Position numbers and translations under genes: made by a program. This document shows positions 45,355-53,889 of a stretch of 64,000 nucleotides of DNA, piece by piece. The DNA comes from Formosa sp. Hel1_31_208 (GTDB lineage: Bacteria > Bacteroidota > Bacteroidia > Flavobacteriales > Flavobacteriaceae): assembly GCF_900104785.1 (NCBI RefSeq), contig NZ_LT629733.1, positions 1,272,501-1,336,500 of the forward strand. Direction: 5' to 3'. Under the pieces are notes generated by a model, which saw only the letters and a program-made list of their open reading frames with translations, was not told where the DNA came from and did not search any database. The first letter of the stretch is position 1; the number at the start of each line of letters is the position of its first letter.

Positions 45355-46152
45355 ATGAAGAATCTGTTACAAGTACTTAACGGAGTAGTATTTATAGCTA
45401 CTATTTTTATGAATTACCTCTCTAATACTGGTCAAATGAATAATACGACTATTGGGGAAATATCTGGTGGTTTACGTACCTTATTCACACCAGCTGGTTA
45501 TGCGTTTTCCATATGGGGTCTTATCTACCTGTTACTTTTGGGATTTGCGATTTACCAAGGGAGAAGTCTGTTTGTTAAAGTAAGAGATGATAGTTTTGTA
45601 TTGAAAGTTGGATGGTGGTTTATTATTTCTTGTTTCGCTAATAGTTTTTGGGTAGTTAGTTGGATTTATGGATTTACAGGTTTGTCATGCGTGTTTATAT
45701 TCCTATTGTTGTTTTCGTTACTTAAAATCGTTTGGAATAACCGCATGGAATTATGGGATGCACCAATGTCAGTAATTGTTTTTCTGTGGTGGCCATTTGT
45801 GATTTACAGTGGATGGGTTACTGTAGCAAGTATTGCTAATGTTTCAGCTTATTTGGTAAAAATTGGATGGGACGGTTTTGGGATATCCTCTGTGGTCTGG
45901 ACTATTATTATGATTGTTATTGCTACCACACTAAATTTGATTATCACATGGAAACGTAATATGCGGGAGTTCGCTCTTGTAGGAGCATGGGCCTTAATCG
46001 CAATTGGTGTCGCAAATCAAAATATTGAATTAATAGTTGCCAATACTGCATTTGTAACGGCAGCTATTTTAATAGTAAGTAGCAGTATTCACGGGTTTAA
46101 AAACCTTAAAACAAATCCGTTTTGGAAGAAAATAGGCTTTAAAAATAATTAA
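45355..46152 (+). CDS. Tryptophan-rich sensory protein-like (TspO/MBR-related) membrane protein
   Basis: 265 residues with about eight hydrophobic segments, rich in Trp. The segment FTPAGYAFSIWGLIYLLL matches the TspO/MBR N-terminal signature, but the protein is longer than classical TspO (about 160). Function unknown; TspO binds porphyrins in other bacteria. It is co-directional with the dipeptidase gene. Confidence 0.75.
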   Translation: MKNLLQVLNGVVFIATIFMNYLSNTGQMNNTTIGEISGGLRTLFTPAGYAFSIWGLIYLLLLGFAIYQGRSLFVKVRDDSFVLKVGWWFIISCFANSFWVVSWIYGFTGLSCVFIFLLLFSLLKIVWNNRMELWDAPMSVIVFLWWPFVIYSGWVTVASIANVSAYLVKIGWDGFGISSVVWTIIMIVIATTLNLIITWKRNMREFALVGAWALIAIGVANQNIELIVANTAFVTAAILIVSSSIHGFKNLKTNPFWKKIGFKNN

Positions 46153-46178
46153 ATCTATACTAACGAATAAATTAACCT

Positions 46179-46186
46179 TACATTTG
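46179..46186 (+). promoter_or_regulatory. Candidate -7 box for the DEAD-box helicase
   Basis: TACATTTG matches TAnnTTTG and lies 54 bases before the helicase ATG, leaving a leader of about 50 bases. No TTG is seen at -33. Confidence 0.5.
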
Positions 46187-46240
46187 CACGAATTAAAGAG
46201 ATGATCTAAAATAATAGAGTTTATCTCATAATTATTATAT

Positions 46241-47530
46241 ATGTCATTTCAATCTTTAGGCTTATCTGATGCCTTGTTAAAAGCGATTAGCAAAAAAGGA
46301 TATACTACTCCAAGTCCTATACAATTAAAAGCCATTCCTCCAGTTTTAGAGGGACGCGATGTTTTGGCTTCGGCTCAAACGGGAACTGGGAAAACAGCAG
46401 GTTTTACCTTGCCATTATTACAATATTTATCTGAAAATCCTAAGGAAAAGTTTAGACCAATTCGCGCCTTGATTTTGACACCAACTCGTGAGCTTGCGGC
46501 TCAGGTGTATGAAAGTGTTAAGGATTACAGTGAGTTTCTAAACATTAAAAGTGCAGTAATTTTTGGAGGTGTAAATCAAAAACCTCAAGTGGCTACATTG
46601 AGACGCGGTGTTGATGTATTGGTAGCTACACCCGGGCGCTTATTAGATTTACAAAATCAAAATTTACTATCTATAAAACGTGTTGAGGTATTTATACTCG
46701 ATGAGGCTGACCGTATGCTAGATATGGGTTTTCTAAGGGATATAGAACGCATTATGAATTTAATGCCTGATAAACGTCAAAACTTGATGTTTTCGGCAAC
46801 GTTTTCAAAAGATATTAGGAAGCTTGCTAATACGATACTGAATAATCCAGTACAAGTTGAAGCGACACCCGAAAATTCAACGGTAGATGCTATATCTCAA
46901 AAGGTGTATCGTGTTGCTAAAGGAAAAAAGACCGATTTAATTATTAAGCTCATTTCCGATGGTAATTGGAAACAAGTGTTGGTTTTTAATAGAACAAAAC
47001 ATGGAGCGAACAAGCTCTGTAAAAAGATGGTTTCTGCAGGGATAAGTGCAGCTGCAATTCATGGAAATAAAAGTCAAGGTGCTCGTACAAAAGCCCTGGC
47101 CGGATTTAAAAGTGGAAGTGTGCGTGTTCTGGTTGCTACTGATATTGCTGCAAGAGGATTAGATATTCCTTTGTTACCACATGTTGTAAATTTTGAGTTG
47201 CCAAATATCTCTGAGGACTATGTACATCGAATTGGCAGGACAGGTCGAGCAGGAGCCGATGGTCAAGCTGTGTCTCTTGTGAGTGCAGATGAGACAACCT
47301 TTTTACGTGATATTGAAAAATTAATTGGACAAAAAATAGAAGTGGAGATTGTGGAAGGTTTTGAACCCGATCCAAATGCATCTACCGAACCAATTAGACC
47401 AGGGCAAAATAGGCAACCACGTAATTCTAGATCTAGATCTAGAAATTCTAATAATTCTGGAGGTAATAGATCTGGCGGGAATAACGATAAGAGCAGTAAT
47501 TCAAGACGCCGTAACGACAGGCGACGCTAA
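46241..47530 (+). CDS. DEAD-box RNA helicase (RhlE type)
   Basis: 429 residues. Q motif ([20 protein letters not shown]), Walker [13 protein letters not shown] ([13 protein letters not shown]), SAT (FSATFSKDI) and motif [12 protein letters not shown] are all present. The last 45 residues are a low-complexity Arg/Ser/Asn/Gly tail with SRSRSRN and GGN repeats, which binds RNA. RhlE-like helicases help ribosome assembly and mRNA decay in cold conditions. Followed by two small genes in a chain. Confidence 0.93.
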   Translation: MSFQSLGLSDALLKAISKKGYTTPSPIQLKAIPPVLEGRDVLASAQTGTGKTAGFTLPLLQYLSENPKEKFRPIRALILTPTRELAAQVYESVKDYSEFLNIKSAVIFGGVNQKPQVATLRRGVDVLVATPGRLLDLQNQNLLSIKRVEVFILDEADRMLDMGFLRDIERIMNLMPDKRQNLMFSATFSKDIRKLANTILNNPVQVEATPENSTVDAISQKVYRVAKGKKTDLIIKLISDGNWKQVLVFNRTKHGANKLCKKMVSAGISAAAIHGNKSQGARTKALAGFKSGSVRVLVATDIAARGLDIPLLPHVVNFELPNISEDYVHRIGRTGRAGADGQAVSLVSADETTFLRDIEKLIGQKIEVEIVEGFEPDPNASTEPIRPGQNRQPRNSRSRSRNSNNSGGNRSGGNNDKSSNSRRRNDRRR

Positions 47531-47531
47531 A

Positions 47532-47747
47532 ATGACTGCGAGTTTAAAGCATAAAATAGTAGACGTTTGTAATCAAAAAATTACTCAAAAAGGCAATGGT
47601 GTTGCTGTTTCGTTTTATGCCTTTTTTAAAAATAGAAATGACACGCCTGAGTTGTTAATGGAAGCCGCGACGTGGTGGATAAAAACACAGCAATTTGATC
47701 ATTTTGAAAAAGCTGTTAAAATCAAAAAACTAGTTGAACACCTCTAA
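47532..47747 (+). CDS. Small conserved protein (DUF6500-like)
   Basis: 71 residues from the ATG at 47532, just after the helicase stop: MTASLKHKIVDVCNQKITQK, then VAVSFYAFFKNRNDTPELLMEAATWWIKTQQFDHFEKAVKI. The family looks like DUF6500; the name is less certain than the existence of the gene. It ends TAATG, overlapping the next start by one base, so translation is coupled. Confidence 0.75.
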   Translation: MTASLKHKIVDVCNQKITQKGNGVAVSFYAFFKNRNDTPELLMEAATWWIKTQQFDHFEKAVKIKKLVEHL

Positions 47748-47971
47748 TGGGACTCCAAAAAAATAATCCACTTCATGGTGTTAAGTTAGAGCAAATCGTC
47801 ACTGATTTACAAGCGCATTATGGTTGGGAGTATATGGGTTACCAAATAAATATTAGGTGTTTTACACATGATCCATCTGTGAAATCGAGTTTGAAGTTTT
47901 TAAGGCGCACACCATGGGCAAGAACCAAAGTCGAGCAGATGTATTTGGAAATGCTAAAAAAAAGAGGTTAA
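47747..47971 (+). CDS. VF530-family DNA-binding protein (DUF2132)
   Basis: 74 residues with the VF530 signature NPLHGVKLEQIVTDLQAHYGWEYMG and INIRCFTHDPSVKSSLKFLRRTPWARTKVE. The family has a winged-like fold and is proposed to bind DNA. It overlaps the preceding gene by one base. Convergent with the next gene, ending 3 bases before it. Confidence 0.9.
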   Translation: MGLQKNNPLHGVKLEQIVTDLQAHYGWEYMGYQINIRCFTHDPSVKSSLKFLRRTPWARTKVEQMYLEMLKKRG

Positions 47972-47974
47972 ATA

Positions 47975-48391
47975 TTAGTGCTCTCTTTCAAAAATTATAG
48001 AATTTTCATCATTAAATTCTGTGGGTCTTTCACTCCCGCCAAAACCAATAGCAAACGTCATCTTATCTTCAGTTATAAAATTTAGAATACCTAAAAGTGT
48101 CCTTGTGTCTTCAGTTTCAATAAAAGTGATTTCAAAATCAAGCTCTATAGGATTTGTCTCCGTATTTAAACGATACATCATCTTGGCTTTTTCGCCTTCT
48201 AACATAAATTCTCTTCCTCCCATTTTTTCGCCATCAGCCTCAAAAAATGCATAGCCGTCTTTTTCAAAAGTCACAAAACCTATATCGCCTTTATCCTCGC
48301 CTTTCCACGTTCCAAAGATGGAGATTTCAGAAATTGAGGGGTTGAATGATAAAAGTGGAAGGATGCACAGTAATATTAGGAACTTTTTCAT
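47975..48391 (-). CDS. Exported lipocalin-like protein, unknown function
   Basis: 138 residues with a signal peptide (MKKFLILLCILPLLSFNPS). The remainder is predicted beta-rich, with the segment GTWKGEDKGDIGFVTFEKDGYAFF typical of lipocalin-like 'GTW' proteins. Periplasmic or surface; no catalytic residues seen. Not assigned to a named family. Confidence 0.72.
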   Translation of the reverse strand: MKKFLILLCILPLLSFNPSISEISIFGTWKGEDKGDIGFVTFEKDGYAFFEADGEKMGGREFMLEGEKAKMMYRLNTETNPIELDFEITFIETEDTRTLLGILNFITEDKMTFAIGFGGSERPTEFNDENSIIFEREH

Positions 48392-48472
48392 GATTGACAG
48401 TTCAAGGATATATAATTAGTTAGAAATTTATAAATCGTGTGTTGCGTCCAGTATTGAAACTGCCTAACTCAT

Positions 48473-49141
48473 TTATTTTGGTATTAAACGCAAAGCTTCT
48501 TTATGACTTAGAGGACTTAAATTTGTTTTTGCAACGAATTCGATAACCCAAGATGGATTTGTTCTACTGTATTCGCGCAAAATCCATCCAATAGCTTTAT
48601 TGATAAAGAACTCTTTTGAGCCCAAAAGCGAATTGATGATATATGCTAACAACACAGTATCTAAGTCATCTTTATATTTTAATTGAAATAAAATAGCACA
48701 ACGCTGCAACCAGATGTTATCTGATATAAGCCATTTATCGATGTATACTTGTCGTAATTCTGGATGCAATTTGAAGTAGTGCCCCATAAGATTATTAGCA
48801 ATAAAATCTACAGTATCCCACCATGATTTGTGGGTAACCATATGTTCATAGAGTTCAATGTCTTTTACAGCTATATGCTTGACATATTTGTTAGCGAATT
48901 CCTGAGCAGCATATTGACATTCACGCTGGGGTTGTTGCCATAATTGGTATACAATAGCCTCTAGTTCAGACTTAGGGGGCAATGCTTTAGCGCTTAAAAA
49001 GGGCTTTTGAATTTCTTTTCTTAGCGTAGATTTAAGACCGAAAAATTCAAACTGATTACGCATGTATGCTTTTTGTTGTTGAGCAATGTCGGGATTAGTA
49101 TGGTGTTGAAATTGTTCAATAAGCCGTTCGATAATTTTCAT
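48473..49141 (-). CDS. DNA alkylation repair protein (AlkD-type HEAT)
   Basis: 222 residues of HEAT-like helical repeats; blocks KALPPKSELEAIVYQLWQ, HKSWWDTVDFIANNLMGHYF, IWLQRCAILFQLKYK and FINKAIGWILREYSRTNPSWV match AlkD-family glycosylases, in which the conserved W and D line the DNA-binding groove (WDTVD). It removes 3-methyladenine and related bases. Third gene of the esterase-YitT-alkD chain. Confidence 0.9.
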   Translation of the reverse strand: MKIIERLIEQFQHHTNPDIAQQQKAYMRNQFEFFGLKSTLRKEIQKPFLSAKALPPKSELEAIVYQLWQQPQRECQYAAQEFANKYVKHIAVKDIELYEHMVTHKSWWDTVDFIANNLMGHYFKLHPELRQVYIDKWLISDNIWLQRCAILFQLKYKDDLDTVLLAYIINSLLGSKEFFINKAIGWILREYSRTNPSWVIEFVAKTNLSPLSHKEALRLIPK

Positions 49142-49147
49142 TAGTTA

Positions 49148-50065
49148 TTATGTGGTGGCCTGTTCTGCCATTATATGGTCTAGTTTTTTATCTTTTTTCT
49201 TACTTAGATAACGACGTAATACACCACCTTTAACGCTGTTTACATCAAATTCTACAATAAAGGCCTCATCATCAATTTTTGAAATGATGCGATAAATCTT
49301 CTTGATATCAATACGATTAATGATGGTATGTATGATGTCAAAATTTTCAATTTCTCCGGTACTTCCGAAGCCACGCCCACCTTTATAGACGGTCATACCA
49401 GCTCCCAACTCTTTAATAATTGCAATTTTGATGGCATCATATTCTTTTGAAACGATAGTTACACCAATAAAATCTTCAAAGCCCTCTATGATTAAATCGG
49501 TAACTTTGGCCGTTACAATATAGGTAAGAATAGAGTACATAGCGATTTCAGTTGAGATTGTAATTGCTACAACGGCGAATAAAATCACGTTAAACACCAG
49601 AATAACCTTACCAATACTAATGCCAAAGCGGTCGTTAATAAAGACACCTAAAATTTCCGACCCATCCAATACAGAGCCATTTCTTATGGCAATTCCAATT
49701 CCTGCACCTAAAAAAAGTCCTCCAAAAATGGAAATTAAAAACTTGTCATCGGTTATGGTGTCAAAGTTTTCAAAGTGAATAAATAAGGCCAGTCCAATGA
49801 TACTCACTATAGATTTTAAAATAATACGTTTAGAAACCGTAAAATACCCTAATACGAGAAATGGAATACTGAACGCTACGAGGAGATATGATATATTAAG
49901 ATCTACAAATCTATTGACTAATAAAGCAATACCAGTTACACCGCCATCCATAAATCCGTTAGGTAAAAGGAAGGCTTTCAAACCGATACTAGCTGAGACG
50001 ATACCAATGGCGATTTGAAAATATTCTGAAGCTAATTTGATAAACTGTACTCGTTTTGATTGCAT
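49148..50065 (-). CDS. YitT family membrane protein
   Basis: 305 residues: five or six membrane helices (about 15-180; LKAFLLPNGFMDGGVTGIALLV is the YitT signature) and a cytosolic C-terminal DUF2179 domain (AIIKELGAGMTVYKGGRGFGSTGEIENFDIIHTII). Function of the family is not established. It lies 16 bases after the esterase and 6 bases before alkD. Confidence 0.9.
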   Translation of the reverse strand: MQSKRVQFIKLASEYFQIAIGIVSASIGLKAFLLPNGFMDGGVTGIALLVNRFVDLNISYLLVAFSIPFLVLGYFTVSKRIILKSIVSIIGLALFIHFENFDTITDDKFLISIFGGLFLGAGIGIAIRNGSVLDGSEILGVFINDRFGISIGKVILVFNVILFAVVAITISTEIAMYSILTYIVTAKVTDLIIEGFEDFIGVTIVSKEYDAIKIAIIKELGAGMTVYKGGRGFGSTGEIENFDIIHTIINRIDIKKIYRIISKIDDEAFIVEFDVNSVKGGVLRRYLSKKKDKKLDHIMAEQATT

Positions 50066-50081
50066 TGTTGTTTAGATTAAA

Positions 50082-50960
50082 TTAATCGCGCATGGTATTG
50101 CTAATGAATTGTAAGCCGTCAGGAAGTGAATCACGCCAGAAGTTCCAGGTATGCCCTCCATCACGCATTCGGAATTCATGTGAAATACCTTTTTTTGTGA
50201 GGTCAATATGTAATTGTGAATTACCAACGGTTAGAAAATCGTCATCTCCGCAATCAAAATAGAGATGTACTGATTTTAAGAGGTCAACATCTTTTGTATT
50301 TACAAGGTGCAAGACATCATAATCTTTCATCGTTTCAGTGAGTCTAGCCGTGCCTGTTTTTCCAACAATTGATGGTGATACACGCCCAAAATAACTATCA
50401 AAACTATCTGGAGATTCTCTAACAATTTCTTCTTCAGTTGAAATTCCTGCACTAAATGCCGCGCAGGCACCAAATAGATTATGATATTTTAAAGCCCATC
50501 GTAAACTACCAGATCCTCCCATCGATAATCCACTAAGTCCTCTATATTTCTTTTCACTTTTAATGCGGTATTTCCCTTCAATAAAAGACATGAATTCTTG
50601 CATAAACATATCTTCATAAGGGTAGGTGCCATCATCTTTATTCATGTAGAGGCGGTCATCTCCATCGGGCATAATAATTACCATAGGTATGATTTTTTGG
50701 CCTTTTATGAGTTCATCTGCCACATCTTTCACCAAACCAATTTTTAACCAATCCGTTTCGTTACCTGTAAATCCATTAAGAAGGTAAAGCACAGGGTATG
50801 TCTGCTTAGAAGTTGTAAATCCGTCTGGTAGATATACTGAATACTTTACGTCGGTATTGAGTAATTCACTTGTCATGGATAAGCTTGACTCGATTTTACT
50901 TTGTGCGTTAATAGGCATACAGCAAGTAAGAATGAATACAATTAAAATATATGTTCTCAT
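50082..50960 (-). CDS. Exported esterase, alpha/beta-hydrolase (esterase D/XynC-like)
   Basis: 292 residues, signal peptide (MRTYILIVFILTCCMPINAQS). The fold of the putative esterase family: YPVLYLLNGFTGNETDW, nucleophile elbow RGLSGLSMGGSGSLRWAL (GLSMGG with Ser), Asp in FDCGDDDFL and His in RDGGHTWNFWRD. It cleaves ester bonds, perhaps of acylated sugars; the substrate is unknown. Periplasmic. It probably heads the YitT-alkD operon. Confidence 0.9.
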   Translation of the reverse strand: MRTYILIVFILTCCMPINAQSKIESSLSMTSELLNTDVKYSVYLPDGFTTSKQTYPVLYLLNGFTGNETDWLKIGLVKDVADELIKGQKIIPMVIIMPDGDDRLYMNKDDGTYPYEDMFMQEFMSFIEGKYRIKSEKKYRGLSGLSMGGSGSLRWALKYHNLFGACAAFSAGISTEEEIVRESPDSFDSYFGRVSPSIVGKTGTARLTETMKDYDVLHLVNTKDVDLLKSVHLYFDCGDDDFLTVGNSQLHIDLTKKGISHEFRMRDGGHTWNFWRDSLPDGLQFISNTMRD

Positions 50961-51018
50961 TTGAATTTATTCAGTTAAAAATAATAACCAGATATTAAAG
51001 TTATCCTTTGGTTATTCT

Positions 51019-51026
51019 CAAAGATA
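51019..51026 (-). promoter_or_regulatory. Candidate -7 box for the esterase operon
   Basis: Reads TATCTTTG on the minus strand, 58 bases before the esterase ATG. No TTG at -33. Confidence 0.4.
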
Positions 51027-51075
51027 TTAAATAAAAGAGGATGTTATTCAGAATTAAATAACGAATAACACGCAC

Positions 51076-51528
51076 TTATTGCAGCTGTCTTAATCCTTCA
51101 TAAATAACAATACTAACCGCATTAGCAAGGTTTAAACTTCGTATATGCTCACTATACAGTGGGATTTTATATAGATGACTCTTATAGTCTTCTAGTAATA
51201 ATTTAGGTAAACCAACCGATTCCTTTCCGAAGACAAGAAACAGGTTGTCACTAAATGGGATATCCCAATGCGATTGATGTCCATGACTTGAAAAGAAAGC
51301 GAATTCTTGATTTTTGTGCATAGCAAAAAAATCATCTATGGATTCATAGCTATATACATCTAAATGCTGCCAATAATCTAGGCCTGCACGTTTTAATCTG
51401 CTATCACTTAGTTCAAAGCCAAACGGCTTCACCAAATGTAATTTAGAACCCGTTGCCAATGCTAGGCGACCTATGTTTCCCGTGTTATTTGGGATTTCGG
51501 GTTCGAATAAAACAATATTAAGCGCCAT
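51076..51528 (-). CDS. trmL: tRNA (cytidine/uridine-2'-O)-methyltransferase TrmL
   Basis: 150 residues of the SPOUT class: VLFEPEIPNNTGNIGRLALATG, FLVFGKESVGLP and the trefoil-knot RSLNLANAVSIVIYEGLRQL. It methylates the wobble 2'-O of tRNA-Leu in E. coli. Its start overlaps the end of the upstream membrane-protein gene by 11 bases, indicating a shared transcript. Confidence 0.95.
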   Translation of the reverse strand: MALNIVLFEPEIPNNTGNIGRLALATGSKLHLVKPFGFELSDSRLKRAGLDYWQHLDVYSYESIDDFFAMHKNQEFAFFSSHGHQSHWDIPFSDNLFLVFGKESVGLPKLLLEDYKSHLYKIPLYSEHIRSLNLANAVSIVIYEGLRQLQ

Positions 51529-51742
51529 GTTTTCGAAAAGATTTTATCACTATCACGCGTATTAAAAGTATCCAAGGAAATCCGTGGAACAGTACATCAA
51601 ACCAATCTTGTAGTTCCATGCCGTTTGCTCCACCTGCTATCCATTTCACTTTTCCCCATATATGAGGCTCAGGAAAAAAAGGCGCCAAACCTATGGTCAA
51701 GCACAAAAGTAAAATGATTCTGTAATCGTTAAGTAGTTTCAT
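51518..51742 (-). CDS. Small two-helix membrane protein upstream of trmL
   Basis: 74 residues from the ATG at 51742. The first hydrophobic segment is IILLLCLTIGLAPFFPEPHIWG, then a conserved loop KVKWIAGGANGMELQDWFDVL, then a second hydrophobic segment. Similar proteins are often labelled 'RND transporter' in databases, but the length excludes a real RND pump. Function unknown. A terminator hairpin lies directly before its ATG. Confidence 0.8.
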   Translation of the reverse strand: MKLLNDYRIILLLCLTIGLAPFFPEPHIWGKVKWIAGGANGMELQDWFDVLFHGFPWILLIRVIVIKSFRKHGA

Positions 51743-51749
51743 AAAAAAA

Positions 51750-51776
51750 TGCCTATTCAAAAGTAATGAATAGGCA
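51750..51776 (-). terminator. Terminator hairpin ahead of the trmL pair, with a -7 box in its loop
   Basis: On the minus strand TGCCTATTCA (51776-51767) and TGAATAGGCA (51759-51750) form a 10-bp stem, followed by seven T and then the ATG of the membrane-protein gene. The segment 51765-51758 reads TACTTTTG, a TAnnTTTG match overlapping the loop, so promoter and terminator may overlap. Confidence 0.6.
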
Positions 51777-51798
51777 CGACATTAAGGTGTTATTTATA

Positions 51799-51948
51799 CT
51801 AGCTATGTGTTTTATTTTGTTGTTTTCTGATTGTTTTTTCGTTAACATCAAAATTGTTTGTTTCCGCTTTAGTATATCCAGTTGGATTTGTTGGATTAGT
51901 CTGTCTCACTGTAGTTTTGAACTTCTTTCTGTCTTTAATCATTCCCAT
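51799..51948 (-). CDS. Possible 49-residue basic protein, unknown
   Basis: An ATG-started frame on the minus strand: MGMIKDRKKFKTTVRQTNPT, then NPTGYTKAETNNFDVNEKTIRKQQNKTHS. Very basic, Asn/Thr-rich, no known family. It is supported by a terminator 23 bases after its stop, but no promoter is evident. It could be a real small gene or chance; confidence is limited. Confidence 0.4.
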   Translation of the reverse strand: MGMIKDRKKFKTTVRQTNPTNPTGYTKAETNNFDVNEKTIRKQQNKTHS

Positions 51949-52046
51949 AGTTTGTAATTGTATTTTTGATTCATTTTAATCTAGCGTAAACACAATACAA
52001 TAACTCATAAGAACCCGTTAAAACATGGTCAGAAATAGTTAAACTA

Positions 52047-52808
52047 TCATAAAATGGTAGTTACAAATTCCGAAATTTTAGAAGTGCCGTTATTTGATAG
52101 GTGTTTTATGAATGCACTCCCAATAATGGCACCTTTTGCATATCGCGTAGCTTGGGTAAAGGTGTCGTTGTCAGAAATTCCAAAACCAACAATTTGCGGA
52201 TTATGGAGTTGCATATCTGCGATACGTTTAAAATATGAAGTTTGTTCATCTCCAAATCCAGAACTACTTCCCGTAACACTGGCACTGCTCACCATATAAA
52301 TAAAACCACTTGAAATAGAATCTATAAAATTAATGCGTTCAACTGAGGTTTGAGGGGTAATTAAAAACACATTGATTAAACCATATTTGTCAAAAGTTGC
52401 TTTATACTTTTCGTTGTAGACATCTACGGGCAAATCTGGAATGATGAGACCGTCAATTCCAACCTCTTGGCATTTTTTACAGAATGCATCAACACCATAC
52501 TGTAGCATTGGGTTAAAATACCCCATAATGATTAATGGAATAGAAACGGTTTCTCGAATATCTTTTAATTGATCAAATAGGACTTCAGTGGTCATGCCAT
52601 TTTTTAAGGCTTGAGTAGAACTCGCTTGTATGGTTGGGCCATCGGCTAAAGGATCACTAAAAGGCAAGCCTATTTCTATCATATCAACACCGTTTTTCTC
52701 TAGATTTTGTAATATGGAAACCGTATCATCTATACTAGGATATCCTGCTGTAAAGTAAATGGATAAAAGCTTTTTATCTTCTTTTAGTTTTTGATTAATT
52801 CTATTCAT
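52047..52808 (-). CDS. trpA: Tryptophan synthase alpha chain
   Basis: Cleaves indole-3-glycerol phosphate to indole and G3P. 253 residues, TIM barrel: YFTAGYPSIDDT, catalytic Glu in VDMIEIGLPFSDPLADGP, catalytic Asp in GLIIPDLPVDVY, and VSSASVTGSSSGF. It is the last gene of the operon. It starts inside the end of the GHL10 gene, an 8-base overlap, and not directly after trpB. Confidence 0.97.
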   Translation of the reverse strand: MNRINQKLKEDKKLLSIYFTAGYPSIDDTVSILQNLEKNGVDMIEIGLPFSDPLADGPTIQASSTQALKNGMTTEVLFDQLKDIRETVSIPLIIMGYFNPMLQYGVDAFCKKCQEVGIDGLIIPDLPVDVYNEKYKATFDKYGLINVFLITPQTSVERINFIDSISSGFIYMVSSASVTGSSSGFGDEQTSYFKRIADMQLHNPQIVGFGISDNDTFTQATRYAKGAIIGSAFIKHLSNNGTSKISEFVTTIL

Positions 52809-53889
52809 TTTGATATTCTTCTTTCAATTTGATAAATATGTCTTTTTGTGCTTTATTCAGGTTGTCTGCTGTAAATATTGAGAAACCTTGAGCGCCTTTT
52901 TCTTTTACAAGGCGAATGGCTTTCTCTAAATCTCTTGGGTCTTGCAAGGCAGGACTGTATAATCCTGAAAATATTGGAAAGTCAACATCGTTAACACTTT
53001 GTTCTGTAGCGAAACCAATCCAGTTAACATTTTCACGATAAAAATTATTATAAACCATTGGGTAGGCTGCGTCTAAATTCCAATCATTCCATGCTTGCCT
53101 TACCATTTGTCTAGACATTTCCGGAAAAGGAAACACGGCTGCGGTCATTTTGTTATTACTATTATGCGCAATTTCGACGAGTTCATTGACTAAAGTTGTA
53201 ACGGCATTTAAGCGATATTGTCGCCATTCCGTACTTAATTCTGGGTGCTCTATATCTAGTGGGTCTTTGCCAAAAATACTTTTGAAACCTGCTCTAGCTA
53301 TAGGATGATAACCATAATCATATTCAGGCATCTCTGTAGTTTGTACCAAATTGTATTTTGGTTGTAAATCCTTTCCTAATATCACATCCACATATCGAAC
53401 GTAATCTAGGTGAATGGAGGCAAGTCCTTTAATAGTGGTCAGTTTTCTGACGTTATTTTTAACATGTTCTCGAGCTTCTGGATGAAATGGGCTTAACCAT
53501 TGATAGTAATCTACGTATGCTCTATATTCTAGAGAGTTTTTACCCGCTCTATTAACGGCATACCATTCTGGATGCTTGTTAGCGATAGTATCGCCTGGTC
53601 TATTAAGCGTCCACATCCAAGCATGGATTTTTATGTTTTTCTTAGTCGCAAGTGGTACCAGTTGTTTTAAAACTTCTGGGCTACCTCCAACTAAGACTTC
53701 AGAAATTCCTAATGAATCATAATAGGTCAATTTAGCTTCCCATTTTAATTTATCAAACGTGCTGCCAGCATTAGCCCAAGTAGCAAAAACAAAAGGGGCT
53801 TTAGTTGTTGATAATTCTTTCTTGTTTTCTGTTTTTTCTTGACAAGAAAACATGAGAATTACAGCTATAGATATAAATAAATGTTTCAT
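52801..53889 (-). CDS. GHL10-type putative glycoside hydrolase lipoprotein
   Basis: 362 residues. Lipobox IAVILMFSC at the N-terminus, so lipidated. The rest is a barrel with KNIKIHAWMWTLNRPGD, HPEWYAVNRAGKN, HLDYVRYVD and DLEKAIRLVKEKGAQGFSIF, matching the GHL10/'family 10 glycosylhydrolase' group of surface glycoside hydrolases in Bacteroidota. Substrate unknown. It overlaps CBM9 by 4 bases (ATGA) and trpA by 8, so it is embedded in the trp operon. Confidence 0.85.
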   Translation of the reverse strand: MKHLFISIAVILMFSCQEKTENKKELSTTKAPFVFATWANAGSTFDKLKWEAKLTYYDSLGISEVLVGGSPEVLKQLVPLATKKNIKIHAWMWTLNRPGDTIANKHPEWYAVNRAGKNSLEYRAYVDYYQWLSPFHPEAREHVKNNVRKLTTIKGLASIHLDYVRYVDVILGKDLQPKYNLVQTTEMPEYDYGYHPIARAGFKSIFGKDPLDIEHPELSTEWRQYRLNAVTTLVNELVEIAHNSNNKMTAAVFPFPEMSRQMVRQAWNDWNLDAAYPMVYNNFYRENVNWIGFATEQSVNDVDFPIFSGLYSPALQDPRDLEKAIRLVKEKGAQGFSIFTADNLNKAQKDIFIKLKEEYQNE

